Shown here one piece after another: positions 1-5,505 of a DNA stretch of 6,510 bases. The position numbers were made by a program, and so were the translations under genes. The notes under the pieces are model-generated. The model was not told where the DNA came from, did no database searches, and was given only the letters and a program-made list of their open reading frames with translations. Positions within the stretch are counted from its first letter, which is position 1. Each line of letters begins with the position of its first letter. The stretch comes from Rhodoferax sp. (GTDB taxonomy: Bacteria > Pseudomonadota > Gammaproteobacteria > Burkholderiales > Burkholderiaceae_C): contig VERU01000149.1 in assembly GCA_018882485.1 (NCBI GenBank), forward strand, positions 1-6,510, written 5' to 3'.

Positions 1-336
1 GAGCTGTTCAACATCAACGGCGCCATTGCGGCGCGGGCGGTGGTGAGCCAGCGCGTCAACCCGGGCATGGTCATGATGTACCACGCACAGGAGAAGATCA
101 TCAACACCCCGGGGTCGGAGATCACCGGCGCACGCGGCGGCATCCACAACTCGGTGACGCGCATCGTGCTCAAGCCCACGCACATGATCGGCGGCTACGC
201 GCAGTTCAGCTACGGCTTCAACTACTACGGGACCATCGGCACCAACCGCGACGAGTTCGTGGTGGTACGCAAGATGAACAAGGTGGACTGGCTGGATGGA
301 GAGAACCCCCTGAGTCGCTACGCGACTTCCCCCTGA
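1..336 (+). CDS. narG: Respiratory nitrate reductase alpha subunit NarG, C-terminal part (5' end outside window)
   Basis: The frame is open from the first base and encodes the last 111 residues of a protein that in the family is about 1,240 residues long. NarG is the catalytic subunit with the molybdenum bis-MGD cofactor and one FeS cluster; it reduces nitrate to nitrite on the cytoplasmic side of the membrane. The visible part is the end of the molybdopterin-dinucleotide-binding domain. Typical NarG stretches are NPGMVMMYHAQEK (residues 20-32 of the fragment), ITGARGGIHNSVTRIVLKPT (41-60), GGYAQFSYGFNYYGTIGTNR (64-83) and FVVVRKMNKVDWLDGE (86-101). After WLDGE the remembered E. coli protein carries an acidic/polar tail, but here the protein ends in NPLSRYATSP. 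That tail is encoded inside a hairpin-rich repeat (306-381), which also supplies the TGA stop at 334-336. narH follows after an unusually long gap of 86 bp. The identification is secure; the repeat origin of the tail is inferred. Confidence 0.96.
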   Translation, partial: ELFNINGAIAARAVVSQRVNPGMVMMYHAQEKIINTPGSEITGARGGIHNSVTRIVLKPTHMIGGYAQFSYGFNYYGTIGTNRDEFVVVRKMNKVDWLDGENPLSRYATSP

Positions 337-381
337 AAGGGGACGCTCCCGGTGGACCGGCGAAGCCGGTTCCACGGGAGC
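306..381. repeat. Triple-hairpin REP-like element spanning the narG stop codon and the narG-narH gap
   Basis: Three inverted repeats abut one another. Hairpin A is 313-327: AGTCGC, loop TAC, GCGACT, six perfect pairs. Hairpin B is 328-343: TCCCC, loop CTGAAA, GGGGA, five pairs. Hairpin C is 345-381: arms 345-361 and 365-381 give 16 pairs around a GAA loop, with single-base bulges at 352 and 370. The octamer CCCCCTGA occurs twice (306-313 and 329-336), and the second copy contains the narG stop. No T-run follows hairpin C, so a classical intrinsic terminator is unlikely and transcription should continue into narH. The layout and motifs resemble dispersed palindromic elements that I recall at gene ends in Comamonadaceae and other Burkholderiales; this resemblance is from memory. 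The RNA hairpins could affect mRNA processing or the ratio of NarG to NarH. The exact element borders are uncertain. Confidence 0.7.
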
Positions 382-422
382 TCTGACGCAAGCACAACTC
401 AGTTCAAGAAAGAGAGTTCGAC

Positions 423-1955
423 ATGAAAGTACGCGCACAAATCGGCATGGTGCTGAACCTGGACAAGTGCATCGGCTGCCATACCTGCTCCGTCACCTGC
501 AAGAACGTCTGGACCAGCCGGCCCGGGGTGGAATACGCCTGGTTCAACAACGTCGAGTCCAAGCCTGGCATCGGCTACCCCAAGGAATGGGAAAACCAGC
601 AACGCTGGCAGGGCGGCTGGGTGCGTCGGGCCGACGGGGCCATCGTGCCGCGTCAGGGCGGCCGGTGGTCGATGCTGATGAAGCTGTTCGCCAATCCCCG
701 GCTGCCGCAGATCGACGACTATTACGAGCCCTTCACCTTCGACTACGACCACCTCCAGTCGGCGCCCGAGATGCAGCACGCGCCCACAGCGCGTCCCCGC
801 TCGCTGATCACCGGGCAGCGCATGGAGAAGATCGAATGGGGGCCAAACTGGGAAGAGATCCTTGGCGGCGAGTTCTCCCGGCGCAGCAAGGATGCGAACT
901 TCGACGGCTTCGAGGCCGCCGAGCTGGCCATGGCCGGCGAGTTCGAGAACACGTTCATGATGTACCTTCCGCGCTTGTGCGAGCATTGCCTGAACCCGGC
1001 CTGCGCCGCATCCTGCCCGTCCGGCTCGATCTACAAGCGCGAGGAGGATGGCATCGTCCTGATCGATCAGGACAAGTGCCGCGGCTGGCGCATGTGCGTC
1101 AGCGGTTGCCCCTACAAGAAGATCTACTACAACTGGAAGAGCGGCAAGGCCGAGAAGTGCGTGTTCTGCTACCCGCGCATCGAGGCGGGTCAGCCCACAG
1201 TCTGTTCCGAAACCTGTGTCGGACGCATCCGTTATCTGGGCGTCCTGCTGTACGACGCAGACCGGATCGGCGAAGCCGCCAGCGTGGACCGGGAGACCGA
1301 TCTGTACAAGGCGCAGCTCGACATCTTTCTCGACCCCAACGATCCCGCCGTGATCGCGCAGGCTCTGGCCGATGGCGTTCCGCCGTCCTGGCTGGAAGCG
1401 GCGCGCAACAGCCCGGTCTACAAGATGGCGGTCGACTGGAAGGTGGCGCTACCCCTGCACCCGGAGTACCGCACCCTGCCGATGGTCTGGTACGTGCCGC
1501 CGCTGTCGCCGATCACCGCCGCCGCCCAGGCCGGGCAGATGGCGGTTCGCGGCGAGCTGCCGGATGTGCGCCAGCTGCGCATTCCGGTGAAGTACCTGGC
1601 CAATCTGTTGACCGCAGGCGACACCGCGCCGGTCATCCGGGCCCTGGAGCGCATGCTGGCCATGCGCGCCTATCAGCGCGGCAAGCATGTGGACGGGGTC
1701 GTCCAGGCCGGGGTGCTGGAGCAGGCGCAGCTGTCGGTGGAGCAGGTCGAGGAGATGTACCACACGATGGCCATCGCCAATTACGAGGACCGCTTCGTGA
1801 TCCCGACAGCCCACCGTGAATACGCGGAGAACGCCTTCAACGTGCGTGGCGGCTGCGGTTTCAGCTTCGGCAATGGCTGTTCGGAGGGGGTCACGCCCAC
1901 CAGCCTGTTTGGCAGCGAGCGCAAGCGCACCATTCCGATCCGGGTGGAGGCCTGA
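423..1955 (+). CDS. narH: Respiratory nitrate reductase beta (iron-sulfur) subunit NarH
   Basis: The 510-residue protein has the usual NarH length. It carries electrons from the haems of NarI to NarG through three [4Fe-4S] clusters and one [3Fe-4S] cluster on the cytoplasmic face of the membrane. All expected ligand groups are present: C16, C19, C22 and C26 near the start; C186, C189, C194 and C198; C219, C225 and C229 with W222; and C246, C249, C261 and C265. W222 sits where the fourth cysteine of a cluster would be (CRGWRMC), the known signature of the [3Fe-4S] site. The run CSETCVGRIRYLGVLLYDAD at 261-280 is also nearly invariant in NarH. The start at 423 gives the canonical N-terminus and has a modest purine-rich Shine-Dalgarno (AGAGAG, 411-416). 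narJ begins 2 bp after the stop, whereas narG lies 86 bp upstream across a hairpin element. No defect is visible. Confidence 0.98.
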   Translation: MKVRAQIGMVLNLDKCIGCHTCSVTCKNVWTSRPGVEYAWFNNVESKPGIGYPKEWENQQRWQGGWVRRADGAIVPRQGGRWSMLMKLFANPRLPQIDDYYEPFTFDYDHLQSAPEMQHAPTARPRSLITGQRMEKIEWGPNWEEILGGEFSRRSKDANFDGFEAAELAMAGEFENTFMMYLPRLCEHCLNPACAASCPSGSIYKREEDGIVLIDQDKCRGWRMCVSGCPYKKIYYNWKSGKAEKCVFCYPRIEAGQPTVCSETCVGRIRYLGVLLYDADRIGEAASVDRETDLYKAQLDIFLDPNDPAVIAQALADGVPPSWLEAARNSPVYKMAVDWKVALPLHPEYRTLPMVWYVPPLSPITAAAQAGQMAVRGELPDVRQLRIPVKYLANLLTAGDTAPVIRALERMLAMRAYQRGKHVDGVVQAGVLEQAQLSVEQVEEMYHTMAIANYEDRFVIPTAHREYAENAFNVRGGCGFSFGNGCSEGVTPTSLFGSERKRTIPIRVEA

Positions 1956-1957
1956 AC

Positions 1958-2647
1958 ATGTGGCACGCCAACCCTCCGACCTTTCGCCTGACTCTGCGGG
2001 TGCTGGCCCGCCTGCTGCAGTATCCCGACGCGACCCGTCGCGCCAGTCTGGGCGCGCTGGCCGACGCGCTGCAGGGGGAAGCGGCCCTGCCGGTGGCGCG
2101 CCAGGCCGAGCTGCTGACGCTGATGCGGCAGCTGCAGGCCCAGCCCGGGCTGCGGACCGAGTCGGACTACGTCGATCTGTTCGACCGGGGCCGCAGCACC
2201 TCCCTGCATCTGTTCGAGCATGTGCACGGCGATTCGCGCGACCGGGGCCCGGCCATGATCGATCTGGTGCGGACCTATGAGGCCGCCGGCCTTTACCTCG
2301 GACCCGATGAACTGCCGGACTATCTGCCCGTTCTGCTCGAATTCGCCTCGACCCAGCCACCGCTTCAGGCCCGGGCCTTTCTGGCGGAGACGGCGCACAT
2401 TCTGCGTGCCATCTTCAGCGCCTTGCTCAAGCGGCGCAGCGGCTACGCCAGCGTGCTGGCTGCCGCGCTGGAGCTGGCGGGCGAACGGGTCGAGGCGGTG
2501 GCGGTTGCGCCAGAGCCCCGGCTCGACGACAGCTGGTCCGAACCGGAGGTCTTTGGGGGCTGCTCCACGGCCGGCCAGGCCAGGCCGGCCCCGGTGCAAG
2601 CGATCCGCATCCACAAGAAACCTGTCTCTTTCGGAGCCCCGGCATGA
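1958..2647 (+). CDS. narJ: Nitrate reductase molybdenum cofactor assembly chaperone NarJ
   Basis: The 229-residue protein matches the TorD/NarJ-type (DMSO/nitrate reductase) chaperone family in size and motifs. In the family NarJ binds the N-terminus of NarG in the cytoplasm, supports insertion of the molybdenum cofactor and an FeS cluster, and holds NarGH back from the membrane until maturation is complete; it is not part of the final enzyme. Recognisable features are the family core YVDLFDRGRSTSLHLFEHVH (71-90), the following GDSRDRGPAMIDL, the ELPDYLPVLLEF helix (118-129) and the conserved C-terminal SWSEPEVFGGC (192-202). The remainder of the tail is Ala/Pro-rich and probably disordered. 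A strong Shine-Dalgarno (GGAGG, 1946-1950) lies inside the end of narH and supports the start at 1958. The stop overlaps the narI start as ATGA (2644-2647), indicating translational coupling. A GC palindrome (2569-2590) lies within the 3' end. Confidence 0.96.
   Translation: MWHANPPTFRLTLRVLARLLQYPDATRRASLGALADALQGEAALPVARQAELLTLMRQLQAQPGLRTESDYVDLFDRGRSTSLHLFEHVHGDSRDRGPAMIDLVRTYEAAGLYLGPDELPDYLPVLLEFASTQPPLQARAFLAETAHILRAIFSALLKRRSGYASVLAAALELAGERVEAVAVAPEPRLDDSWSEPEVFGGCSTAGQARPAPVQAIRIHKKPVSFGAPA
2569..2590 (+). other. Perfect GC-only inverted repeat near the narJ 3' end
   Basis: Two copies of the self-palindromic octamer GGCCGGCC (2569-2576 and 2583-2590) flank the hexamer AGGCCA. This can form an 8-bp, all-GC stem in the mRNA. 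It lies in the low-complexity part of narJ just after the conserved SWSEPEVFGGC codons and 53 bases upstream of the narI start. It could influence translation or processing ahead of narI, but such palindromes also arise by chance in DNA this GC-rich. A regulatory role is only speculation. Confidence 0.45.
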
Positions 2648-3348
2648 GCCTGCTGCACAGCTTTTTTTTCCAGGTCTATCCCTACATCTGCCTGTCGGTC
2701 TTCCTGATGGGCAGTCTGGCGCGATTCGATCGCGACCAGTACACCTGGAAGAGCGATTCTTCCCAGCTGCTGCGCCACGGGCAGCTGCGCTGGGGCAGCA
2801 ATCTGTTCCACGGCGGCATCCTGTTCCTGTTCTTCGGCCATGCGATCGGTCTGCTCACGCCCCATTGGGTGTACGAGCCGTTCATCAGTCCGGCCCAGAA
2901 GCAGTTGCTGGCGGTGGTGGCCGGCGGAGTGGCGGGAGCGGTCTGCTTTGTCGGCCTCACCCTGCTGCTGCATCGGCGCATCACCGACCCGCGCATCCGT
3001 CTGACCAGTCACCGCACCGACCTGTTCATTCTCATCGTGCTCTGGGGACAGCTGGTGCTGGGCCTGGTCACGCTGCCCTATTCCCTGGGTCATGGCGATG
3101 GCTCGGTGATGCTGGCGCTGTCCGATTGGGCCCAGCGCATCGTCAGCTTCCGCCCCGACGCCACGGGCCTGTTGCCCCTGTCCTGGCCTTACAAGGTGCA
3201 CCTGATTCTGGGCATGACCATTTTCCTGCTGTTCCCGTTTTCCAGGCTGGTGCACGTCTGGAGTGGCTTCGGCACCCTGGCTTATCTGCTGCGACCCTAT
3301 CAGCTGGTGCGCAGCCGCCGGCTGGGCCTGGTTTCCCGCAGGCGCTGA
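2644..3348 (+). CDS. narI: Respiratory nitrate reductase gamma subunit NarI (cytochrome b membrane anchor)
   Basis: The 234-residue integral membrane protein is the di-haem cytochrome b that anchors NarGH and oxidises quinol. About five membrane helices can be placed, near residues 4-25, 50-72, 87-110, 125-146 and 183-203. The four haem ligands known from E. coli NarI (H56, H66, H187, H205) correspond to H56, H66, H186 and H204 here, with the same spacing inside each pair. Other family segments are FFFQVYPYICLSVF (7-20), DQYTWKSDSSQ (31-41), LTPHWVYE (71-78) and FLLFPFSRLVHVWS (194-207). The start at 2644 overlaps the narJ stop (ATGA) and is preceded by GGAG (2633-2636). Codons 7 to 9 lie in a run of eight T (2662-2669), a possible slippage site that leaves the frame intact in this sequence. 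The next gene starts 3 bp after the stop. Confidence 0.97.
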   Translation: MSLLHSFFFQVYPYICLSVFLMGSLARFDRDQYTWKSDSSQLLRHGQLRWGSNLFHGGILFLFFGHAIGLLTPHWVYEPFISPAQKQLLAVVAGGVAGAVCFVGLTLLLHRRITDPRIRLTSHRTDLFILIVLWGQLVLGLVTLPYSLGHGDGSVMLALSDWAQRIVSFRPDATGLLPLSWPYKVHLILGMTIFLLFPFSRLVHVWSGFGTLAYLLRPYQLVRSRRLGLVSRRR

Positions 3349-3351
3349 GAC

Positions 3352-4140
3352 ATGGACGCCCTGCCAGAGACCGAGACGCCCGCCATCCGCATTGACGGAC
3401 GACGGCTGGTCATCGATGCGGCTGAACCGCCGGCCGCATGGCAGGAGCGGGTGTGGGGCGAACTGCTGCGGCTGGAGGCCGTGCGCCGTCGGCTGCTGCC
3501 GGAGGTCACCACACCCGATGTCCCCGCCCTGAGCCAGGAAGACCGCCAGGTCATCGAGCAGATGCTGGAATCGGTGGTGTACATGCCCGATCCCGATGCC
3601 CTGGCCTGCGAGCGTTACTACGCCGCGCACAGCGCGCGTTTCCGGCAGGGTCAGCGTGTCTGGCTGCGGCATATCCTGTTCGGGGTCACACCGGGCGTGC
3701 CGGTCCAGGCCCTGGCCCGGCGCGCCGAGCAGGCGCTGCTGGAACTGATGGCCCCCGATGTTCCGGCTGGCCACTTCGACGCCCTGGCGCGCAGCCTCTC
3801 GAACTGTCCCAGCGGGGCGCAGGGGGGCGATCTGGGCTGGATCGGCCCCCAGGATTGCGCCCCCGAGCTGGCGCGTCACCTGTTCGGGCAGGAAGCCGGC
3901 CTGGCCGATGGGCTGCAGCCGCGGCTGGTGCATTCCCGCTTCGGTCTGCACATCATGGATGTGCTCGGCCAGTGCCCTGGCGAGGTTCCGTCTCTGGATC
4001 AGGTTCGCGAACGCATCCGCCGTGAGCTTGGCCTGCAGGCCCATGCGAACGCGCTGCGGCGGTATCTCCAGACACTGACGGACACCACCCGGGTCGAAGG
4101 CCTGGATCTGGATGGGGTCATCGCGCCGGCACGGTCATGA
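3352..4140 (+). CDS. PpiC/NifM-like parvulin peptidyl-prolyl cis-trans isomerase of the nar operon
   Basis: The 262-residue protein has a variable, mostly helical N-terminal region (about 1-100) followed by a parvulin (rotamase) domain (about 104-206). Domain marks are HILF (107-110), SNCPSGAQGGDLGWIG (150-165) and HSRFGLHIMDVL (194-205). H107, C152 and H200 match the conserved His, Cys and His of the parvulin active site as in E. coli Par10, so catalytic activity is plausible. No signal peptide or lipobox is seen at the N-terminus, so it should act in the cytoplasm, unlike periplasmic SurA or membrane-anchored PpiD. Related nifM-like genes follow narI in pseudomonads and other proteobacteria, where a role in folding or assembling the nitrate reductase is presumed but, as far as I know, poorly demonstrated. 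It starts 3 bp after narI without an obvious Shine-Dalgarno, and its stop overlaps the next start (ATGA, 4137-4140). Confidence 0.9.
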   Translation: MDALPETETPAIRIDGRRLVIDAAEPPAAWQERVWGELLRLEAVRRRLLPEVTTPDVPALSQEDRQVIEQMLESVVYMPDPDALACERYYAAHSARFRQGQRVWLRHILFGVTPGVPVQALARRAEQALLELMAPDVPAGHFDALARSLSNCPSGAQGGDLGWIGPQDCAPELARHLFGQEAGLADGLQPRLVHSRFGLHIMDVLGQCPGEVPSLDQVRERIRRELGLQAHANALRRYLQTLTDTTRVEGLDLDGVIAPARS

Positions 4141-4811
4141 CCGACGTGCCGCCCGAGACCGATGCCTTCCTGCTGCGGCTGCGGGAGTTCCATTCCGATT
4201 ACTTTCCGCGCCACCAGCAGCGCTTCCAGGACCTGGCGGCCCGGGGCCAGCAGCCCAAGACGCTCTTCATCGGCTGCTCCGACTCCCGCCTGGTTCCCTA
4301 TCTGCTGACGGGCGCCGGGCCGGGAGATCTGTTCATTGTGCGAAACGTTGGCGCACTGGTGCCGCCGTGGGATGGCTCGCACGGACTGCATGGCACCACT
4401 GCGGCCATCGAGTTCGCGGTCCTGAGCCTGCGGGTGGAGCACATCGTGGTGTGCGGCCACAGCCACTGCGGCGCCGTGCGGGCGGCCTACGAAGGCGCTC
4501 CCGCCGAAGCGCTCAACCTGCACAACTGGCTGCGCCTCATGGATGAGGCGCTGCTGCCCGTGCAGGCCAGTCCCGAGGCGCTGGCCCGGACCGGTCAGCG
4601 CAGCGTCGTGTTGCAGCTCGAGCGGCTGTTGAACTACCCCATGGTGCGCCGCGAGGTGGAAGCCCGCCGCCTGCGGCTGCACGGCTGGCACTACGTCATT
4701 GAACTGGGTGAAGTTCACATCTTCGACGCCCGGCTGGGCCGCTTCGTGCCAGCCGAGCAGGCCGGACACAGCGGTGACGAACCCATACCGGCGCCGACGA
4801 TTCTGGCTTGA
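4137..4811 (+). CDS. Beta-class carbonic anhydrase (CynT-like)
   Basis: The 224-residue protein has the size of E. coli CynT-type beta-carbonic anhydrases, zinc enzymes that interconvert CO2 and bicarbonate in the cytoplasm. The catalytic motif CSDSR (47-51) supplies zinc ligand C47 and the D49/R51 dyad. CGHSHCGA (106-113) supplies ligands H108 and C111. VRNVGALVPP (68-77), the HGTTAAIEFAV helix (85-95) and HNWL in the C-terminal half also fit the family. No signal peptide is seen. The start codon overlaps the stop of the ppiC-like gene, and there is no strong Shine-Dalgarno of its own, so translation is probably coupled and the gene appears to be the last of the nar transcript. No cyanase gene is visible beside it. 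A role in CO2/bicarbonate or pH balance during anaerobic growth is an inference; it could equally be a general anhydrase that happens to sit here. Confidence 0.94.
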   Translation: MTDVPPETDAFLLRLREFHSDYFPRHQQRFQDLAARGQQPKTLFIGCSDSRLVPYLLTGAGPGDLFIVRNVGALVPPWDGSHGLHGTTAAIEFAVLSLRVEHIVVCGHSHCGAVRAAYEGAPAEALNLHNWLRLMDEALLPVQASPEALARTGQRSVVLQLERLLNYPMVRREVEARRLRLHGWHYVIELGEVHIFDARLGRFVPAEQAGHSGDEPIPAPTILA

Positions 4812-4877
4812 AGGACTGCGTGATCGCTGTGCCGGACCGGGGTTCAGGGCGTGATCGGCCGTTTCGTCGCGGATCCA

Positions 4878-4900
4878 TTTGCTATCTATTGCGTAGCAAA
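4878..4900. repeat. Perfect 7-bp inverted repeat in an AT-rich intergenic patch
   Basis: TTTGCTA (4878-4884) and TAGCAAA (4894-4900) are exact reverse complements separated by nine bases. The surrounding sequence, including AAGGCCTGAAGCC at 4916-4928, recalls in a degenerate form the dispersed intergenic elements of Comamonadaceae whose core reads roughly TTTGCTAT...ATAGC...AGGCCT. That comparison is from memory and the match is loose. It could also be a small transcription stop or a protein-binding palindrome. Confidence 0.4.
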
Positions 4901-4917
4901 CTTTCCTTGTATTTCAA

Positions 4918-4935
4918 GGCCTGAAGCCCGTTTTT
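4918..4935 (+). terminator. Weak candidate terminator after the nar/carbonic anhydrase operon
   Basis: A three-pair GGC/GCC stem with a CTGAA loop is followed by CG and five T. It lies about 107 bases after the carbonic anhydrase stop, where the operon transcript should end before meeting the opposing gene. The stem is short, so this is a guess from position and the T-run. Confidence 0.2.
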
Positions 4936-4962
4936 ATTCGTTTTGAACCGCTTTCCGGGCGT

Positions 4963-5439
4963 TCAGTGGTGATGCCCGTGCGCGCCGTGCACATGGCGGT
5001 GGGCGATTTCCTCGGCGCTGGCGGCGCGCACATCCAGCACCGTCAGGCTGAAGCGCAGGGCCTTGCCGGCCCAGGGGTGGTTGCCGTCCAGCAGCACCTG
5101 AGGCCCCTTGATCTTGACCACGTGGAACACCTGTTCGCGGCCGTCCTCGGTGCGGCCCTGCAGCTGTCCGCCGACCTTGACGCCGGGCGGAAATTCGCTG
5201 CGCGGGATCGTACGCACCAGGCTCTCGTCGCGCTGGCCGAAGGCCTGCTCCGGACTCAGCACCAGGGTGGTCTGGTAGCCCGGGGCCTTGCCGCCCAGTG
5301 CGGCCTCGATGCCTGGCAGGGTGTTGCCGTAGCCACCGTGCAGGTAGGCCATGGGTTCGGTGGCGGCCTCCAGCAGCAGGCCGGTGGCGTCGGCCACTTT
5401 GTAGGTCAGGGTGACAACGGTGTCCTGGTCGATGTTCAT
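4963..5439 (-). CDS. slyD: SlyD-like FKBP-type peptidyl-prolyl cis-trans isomerase with His-rich tail
   Basis: The 158-residue protein on the minus strand resembles SlyD, a cytoplasmic isomerase and chaperone that in E. coli also binds nickel through its histidine-rich tail. Family marks are the N-terminal strand DTVVTLTYKV (6-15), YLHGGYGNTLPGIEAALGGK (32-51), an inserted flap domain (about 68-125) and DGNHPWAGKALRFSLTVLDV (118-137). The end, HRHVHGAHGHHH (147-158), holds seven histidines in twelve residues. The ATG at 5439 was chosen because it gives the canonical FKBP N-terminus; the frame extends upstream to 5514, but that extension would overlap the start of the divergent transporter and looks non-coding. 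No signal peptide is present. The gene is monocistronic, convergent with the nar operon and divergent from the transporter. Gene symbols differ between annotations (slyD or a generic fkpB-like name). A role in nickel handling is inferred from the tail only. Confidence 0.93.
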   Translation of the reverse strand: MNIDQDTVVTLTYKVADATGLLLEAATEPMAYLHGGYGNTLPGIEAALGGKAPGYQTTLVLSPEQAFGQRDESLVRTIPRSEFPPGVKVGGQLQGRTEDGREQVFHVVKIKGPQVLLDGNHPWAGKALRFSLTVLDVRAASAEEIAHRHVHGAHGHHH

Positions 5440-5505
5440 GGTCTGTCGGGCGGGTGCGCCAGCGGCTAAGATGGCCGATTCTCGCCCACCACTCCGATTC
5501 GTTCC
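5440..5505. promoter_or_regulatory. Divergent promoter region between the slyD-like gene and the transporter
   Basis: These 66 bases separate two divergent start codons and must carry start signals for at least one of them. On the plus strand, TAAGAT (5467-5472) is a reasonable -10 hexamer, 33 bases before the transporter ATG, but no clear -35 box stands 16 to 18 bases upstream. No strong promoter or Shine-Dalgarno is visible on the minus strand. No obvious operator palindrome is seen. Confidence 0.3.

Larger units (their letters stand above)
4812..4962. other. Non-coding region between convergent carbonic anhydrase and slyD-like genes
   Basis: These 151 bases carry no plausible gene. The first part is GC-rich and contains a 9-bp direct repeat GCGTGATCG (4818-4826 and 4849-4857). 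The second part (about 4876-4950) is much richer in A and T than the rest of the window and contains a perfect inverted repeat (4878-4900). GGC-CTGAA-GCC (4918-4928) followed by CG and five T (4931-4935) could be a weak plus-strand terminator, and GCCCG/CGGGC (4926-4930 and 4956-4960) form a second weak pairing. The convergent gene order calls for transcription stops here, but I see no textbook intrinsic terminator, so termination may be Rho-dependent. Confidence 0.6.

Noticed and set aside
345..381. Intrinsic terminator after narG
   Set aside because: The hairpin is strong but no T-run follows, and narH must be expressed with narG; treated as a repeat/processing structure instead.
467..1819. 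450-codon plus-strand frame inside narH in another phase
   Set aside because: narH is intact with all cluster ligands; the alternative product is Arg-rich and matches nothing recognisable.
1449..2360. Open frames on the minus strand opposite narH and narJ
   Set aside because: The products are Arg/Ala/Pro-rich low-complexity sequences that follow from GC-rich codon use of narH and narJ.
2443..4044. Long open frame of 533 codons on the minus strand opposite narJ, narI and the parvulin gene
   Set aside because: It lies antisense to three well-identified genes, its product is Gln/Ala/Arg/His-rich without recognisable motifs, and such frames are common opposite GC-rich genes.
4818..4857. CRISPR-like or attachment-site direct repeat (GCGTGATCG twice)
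   Set aside because: Only two 9-bp copies 31 bases apart, with no further units or integrase nearby; compatible with chance.
4878..4900. FNR-type binding site
   Set aside because: The palindrome does not fit the TTGAT-N4-ATCAA pattern, and it lies between convergent genes where an activator site would have no promoter to serve.
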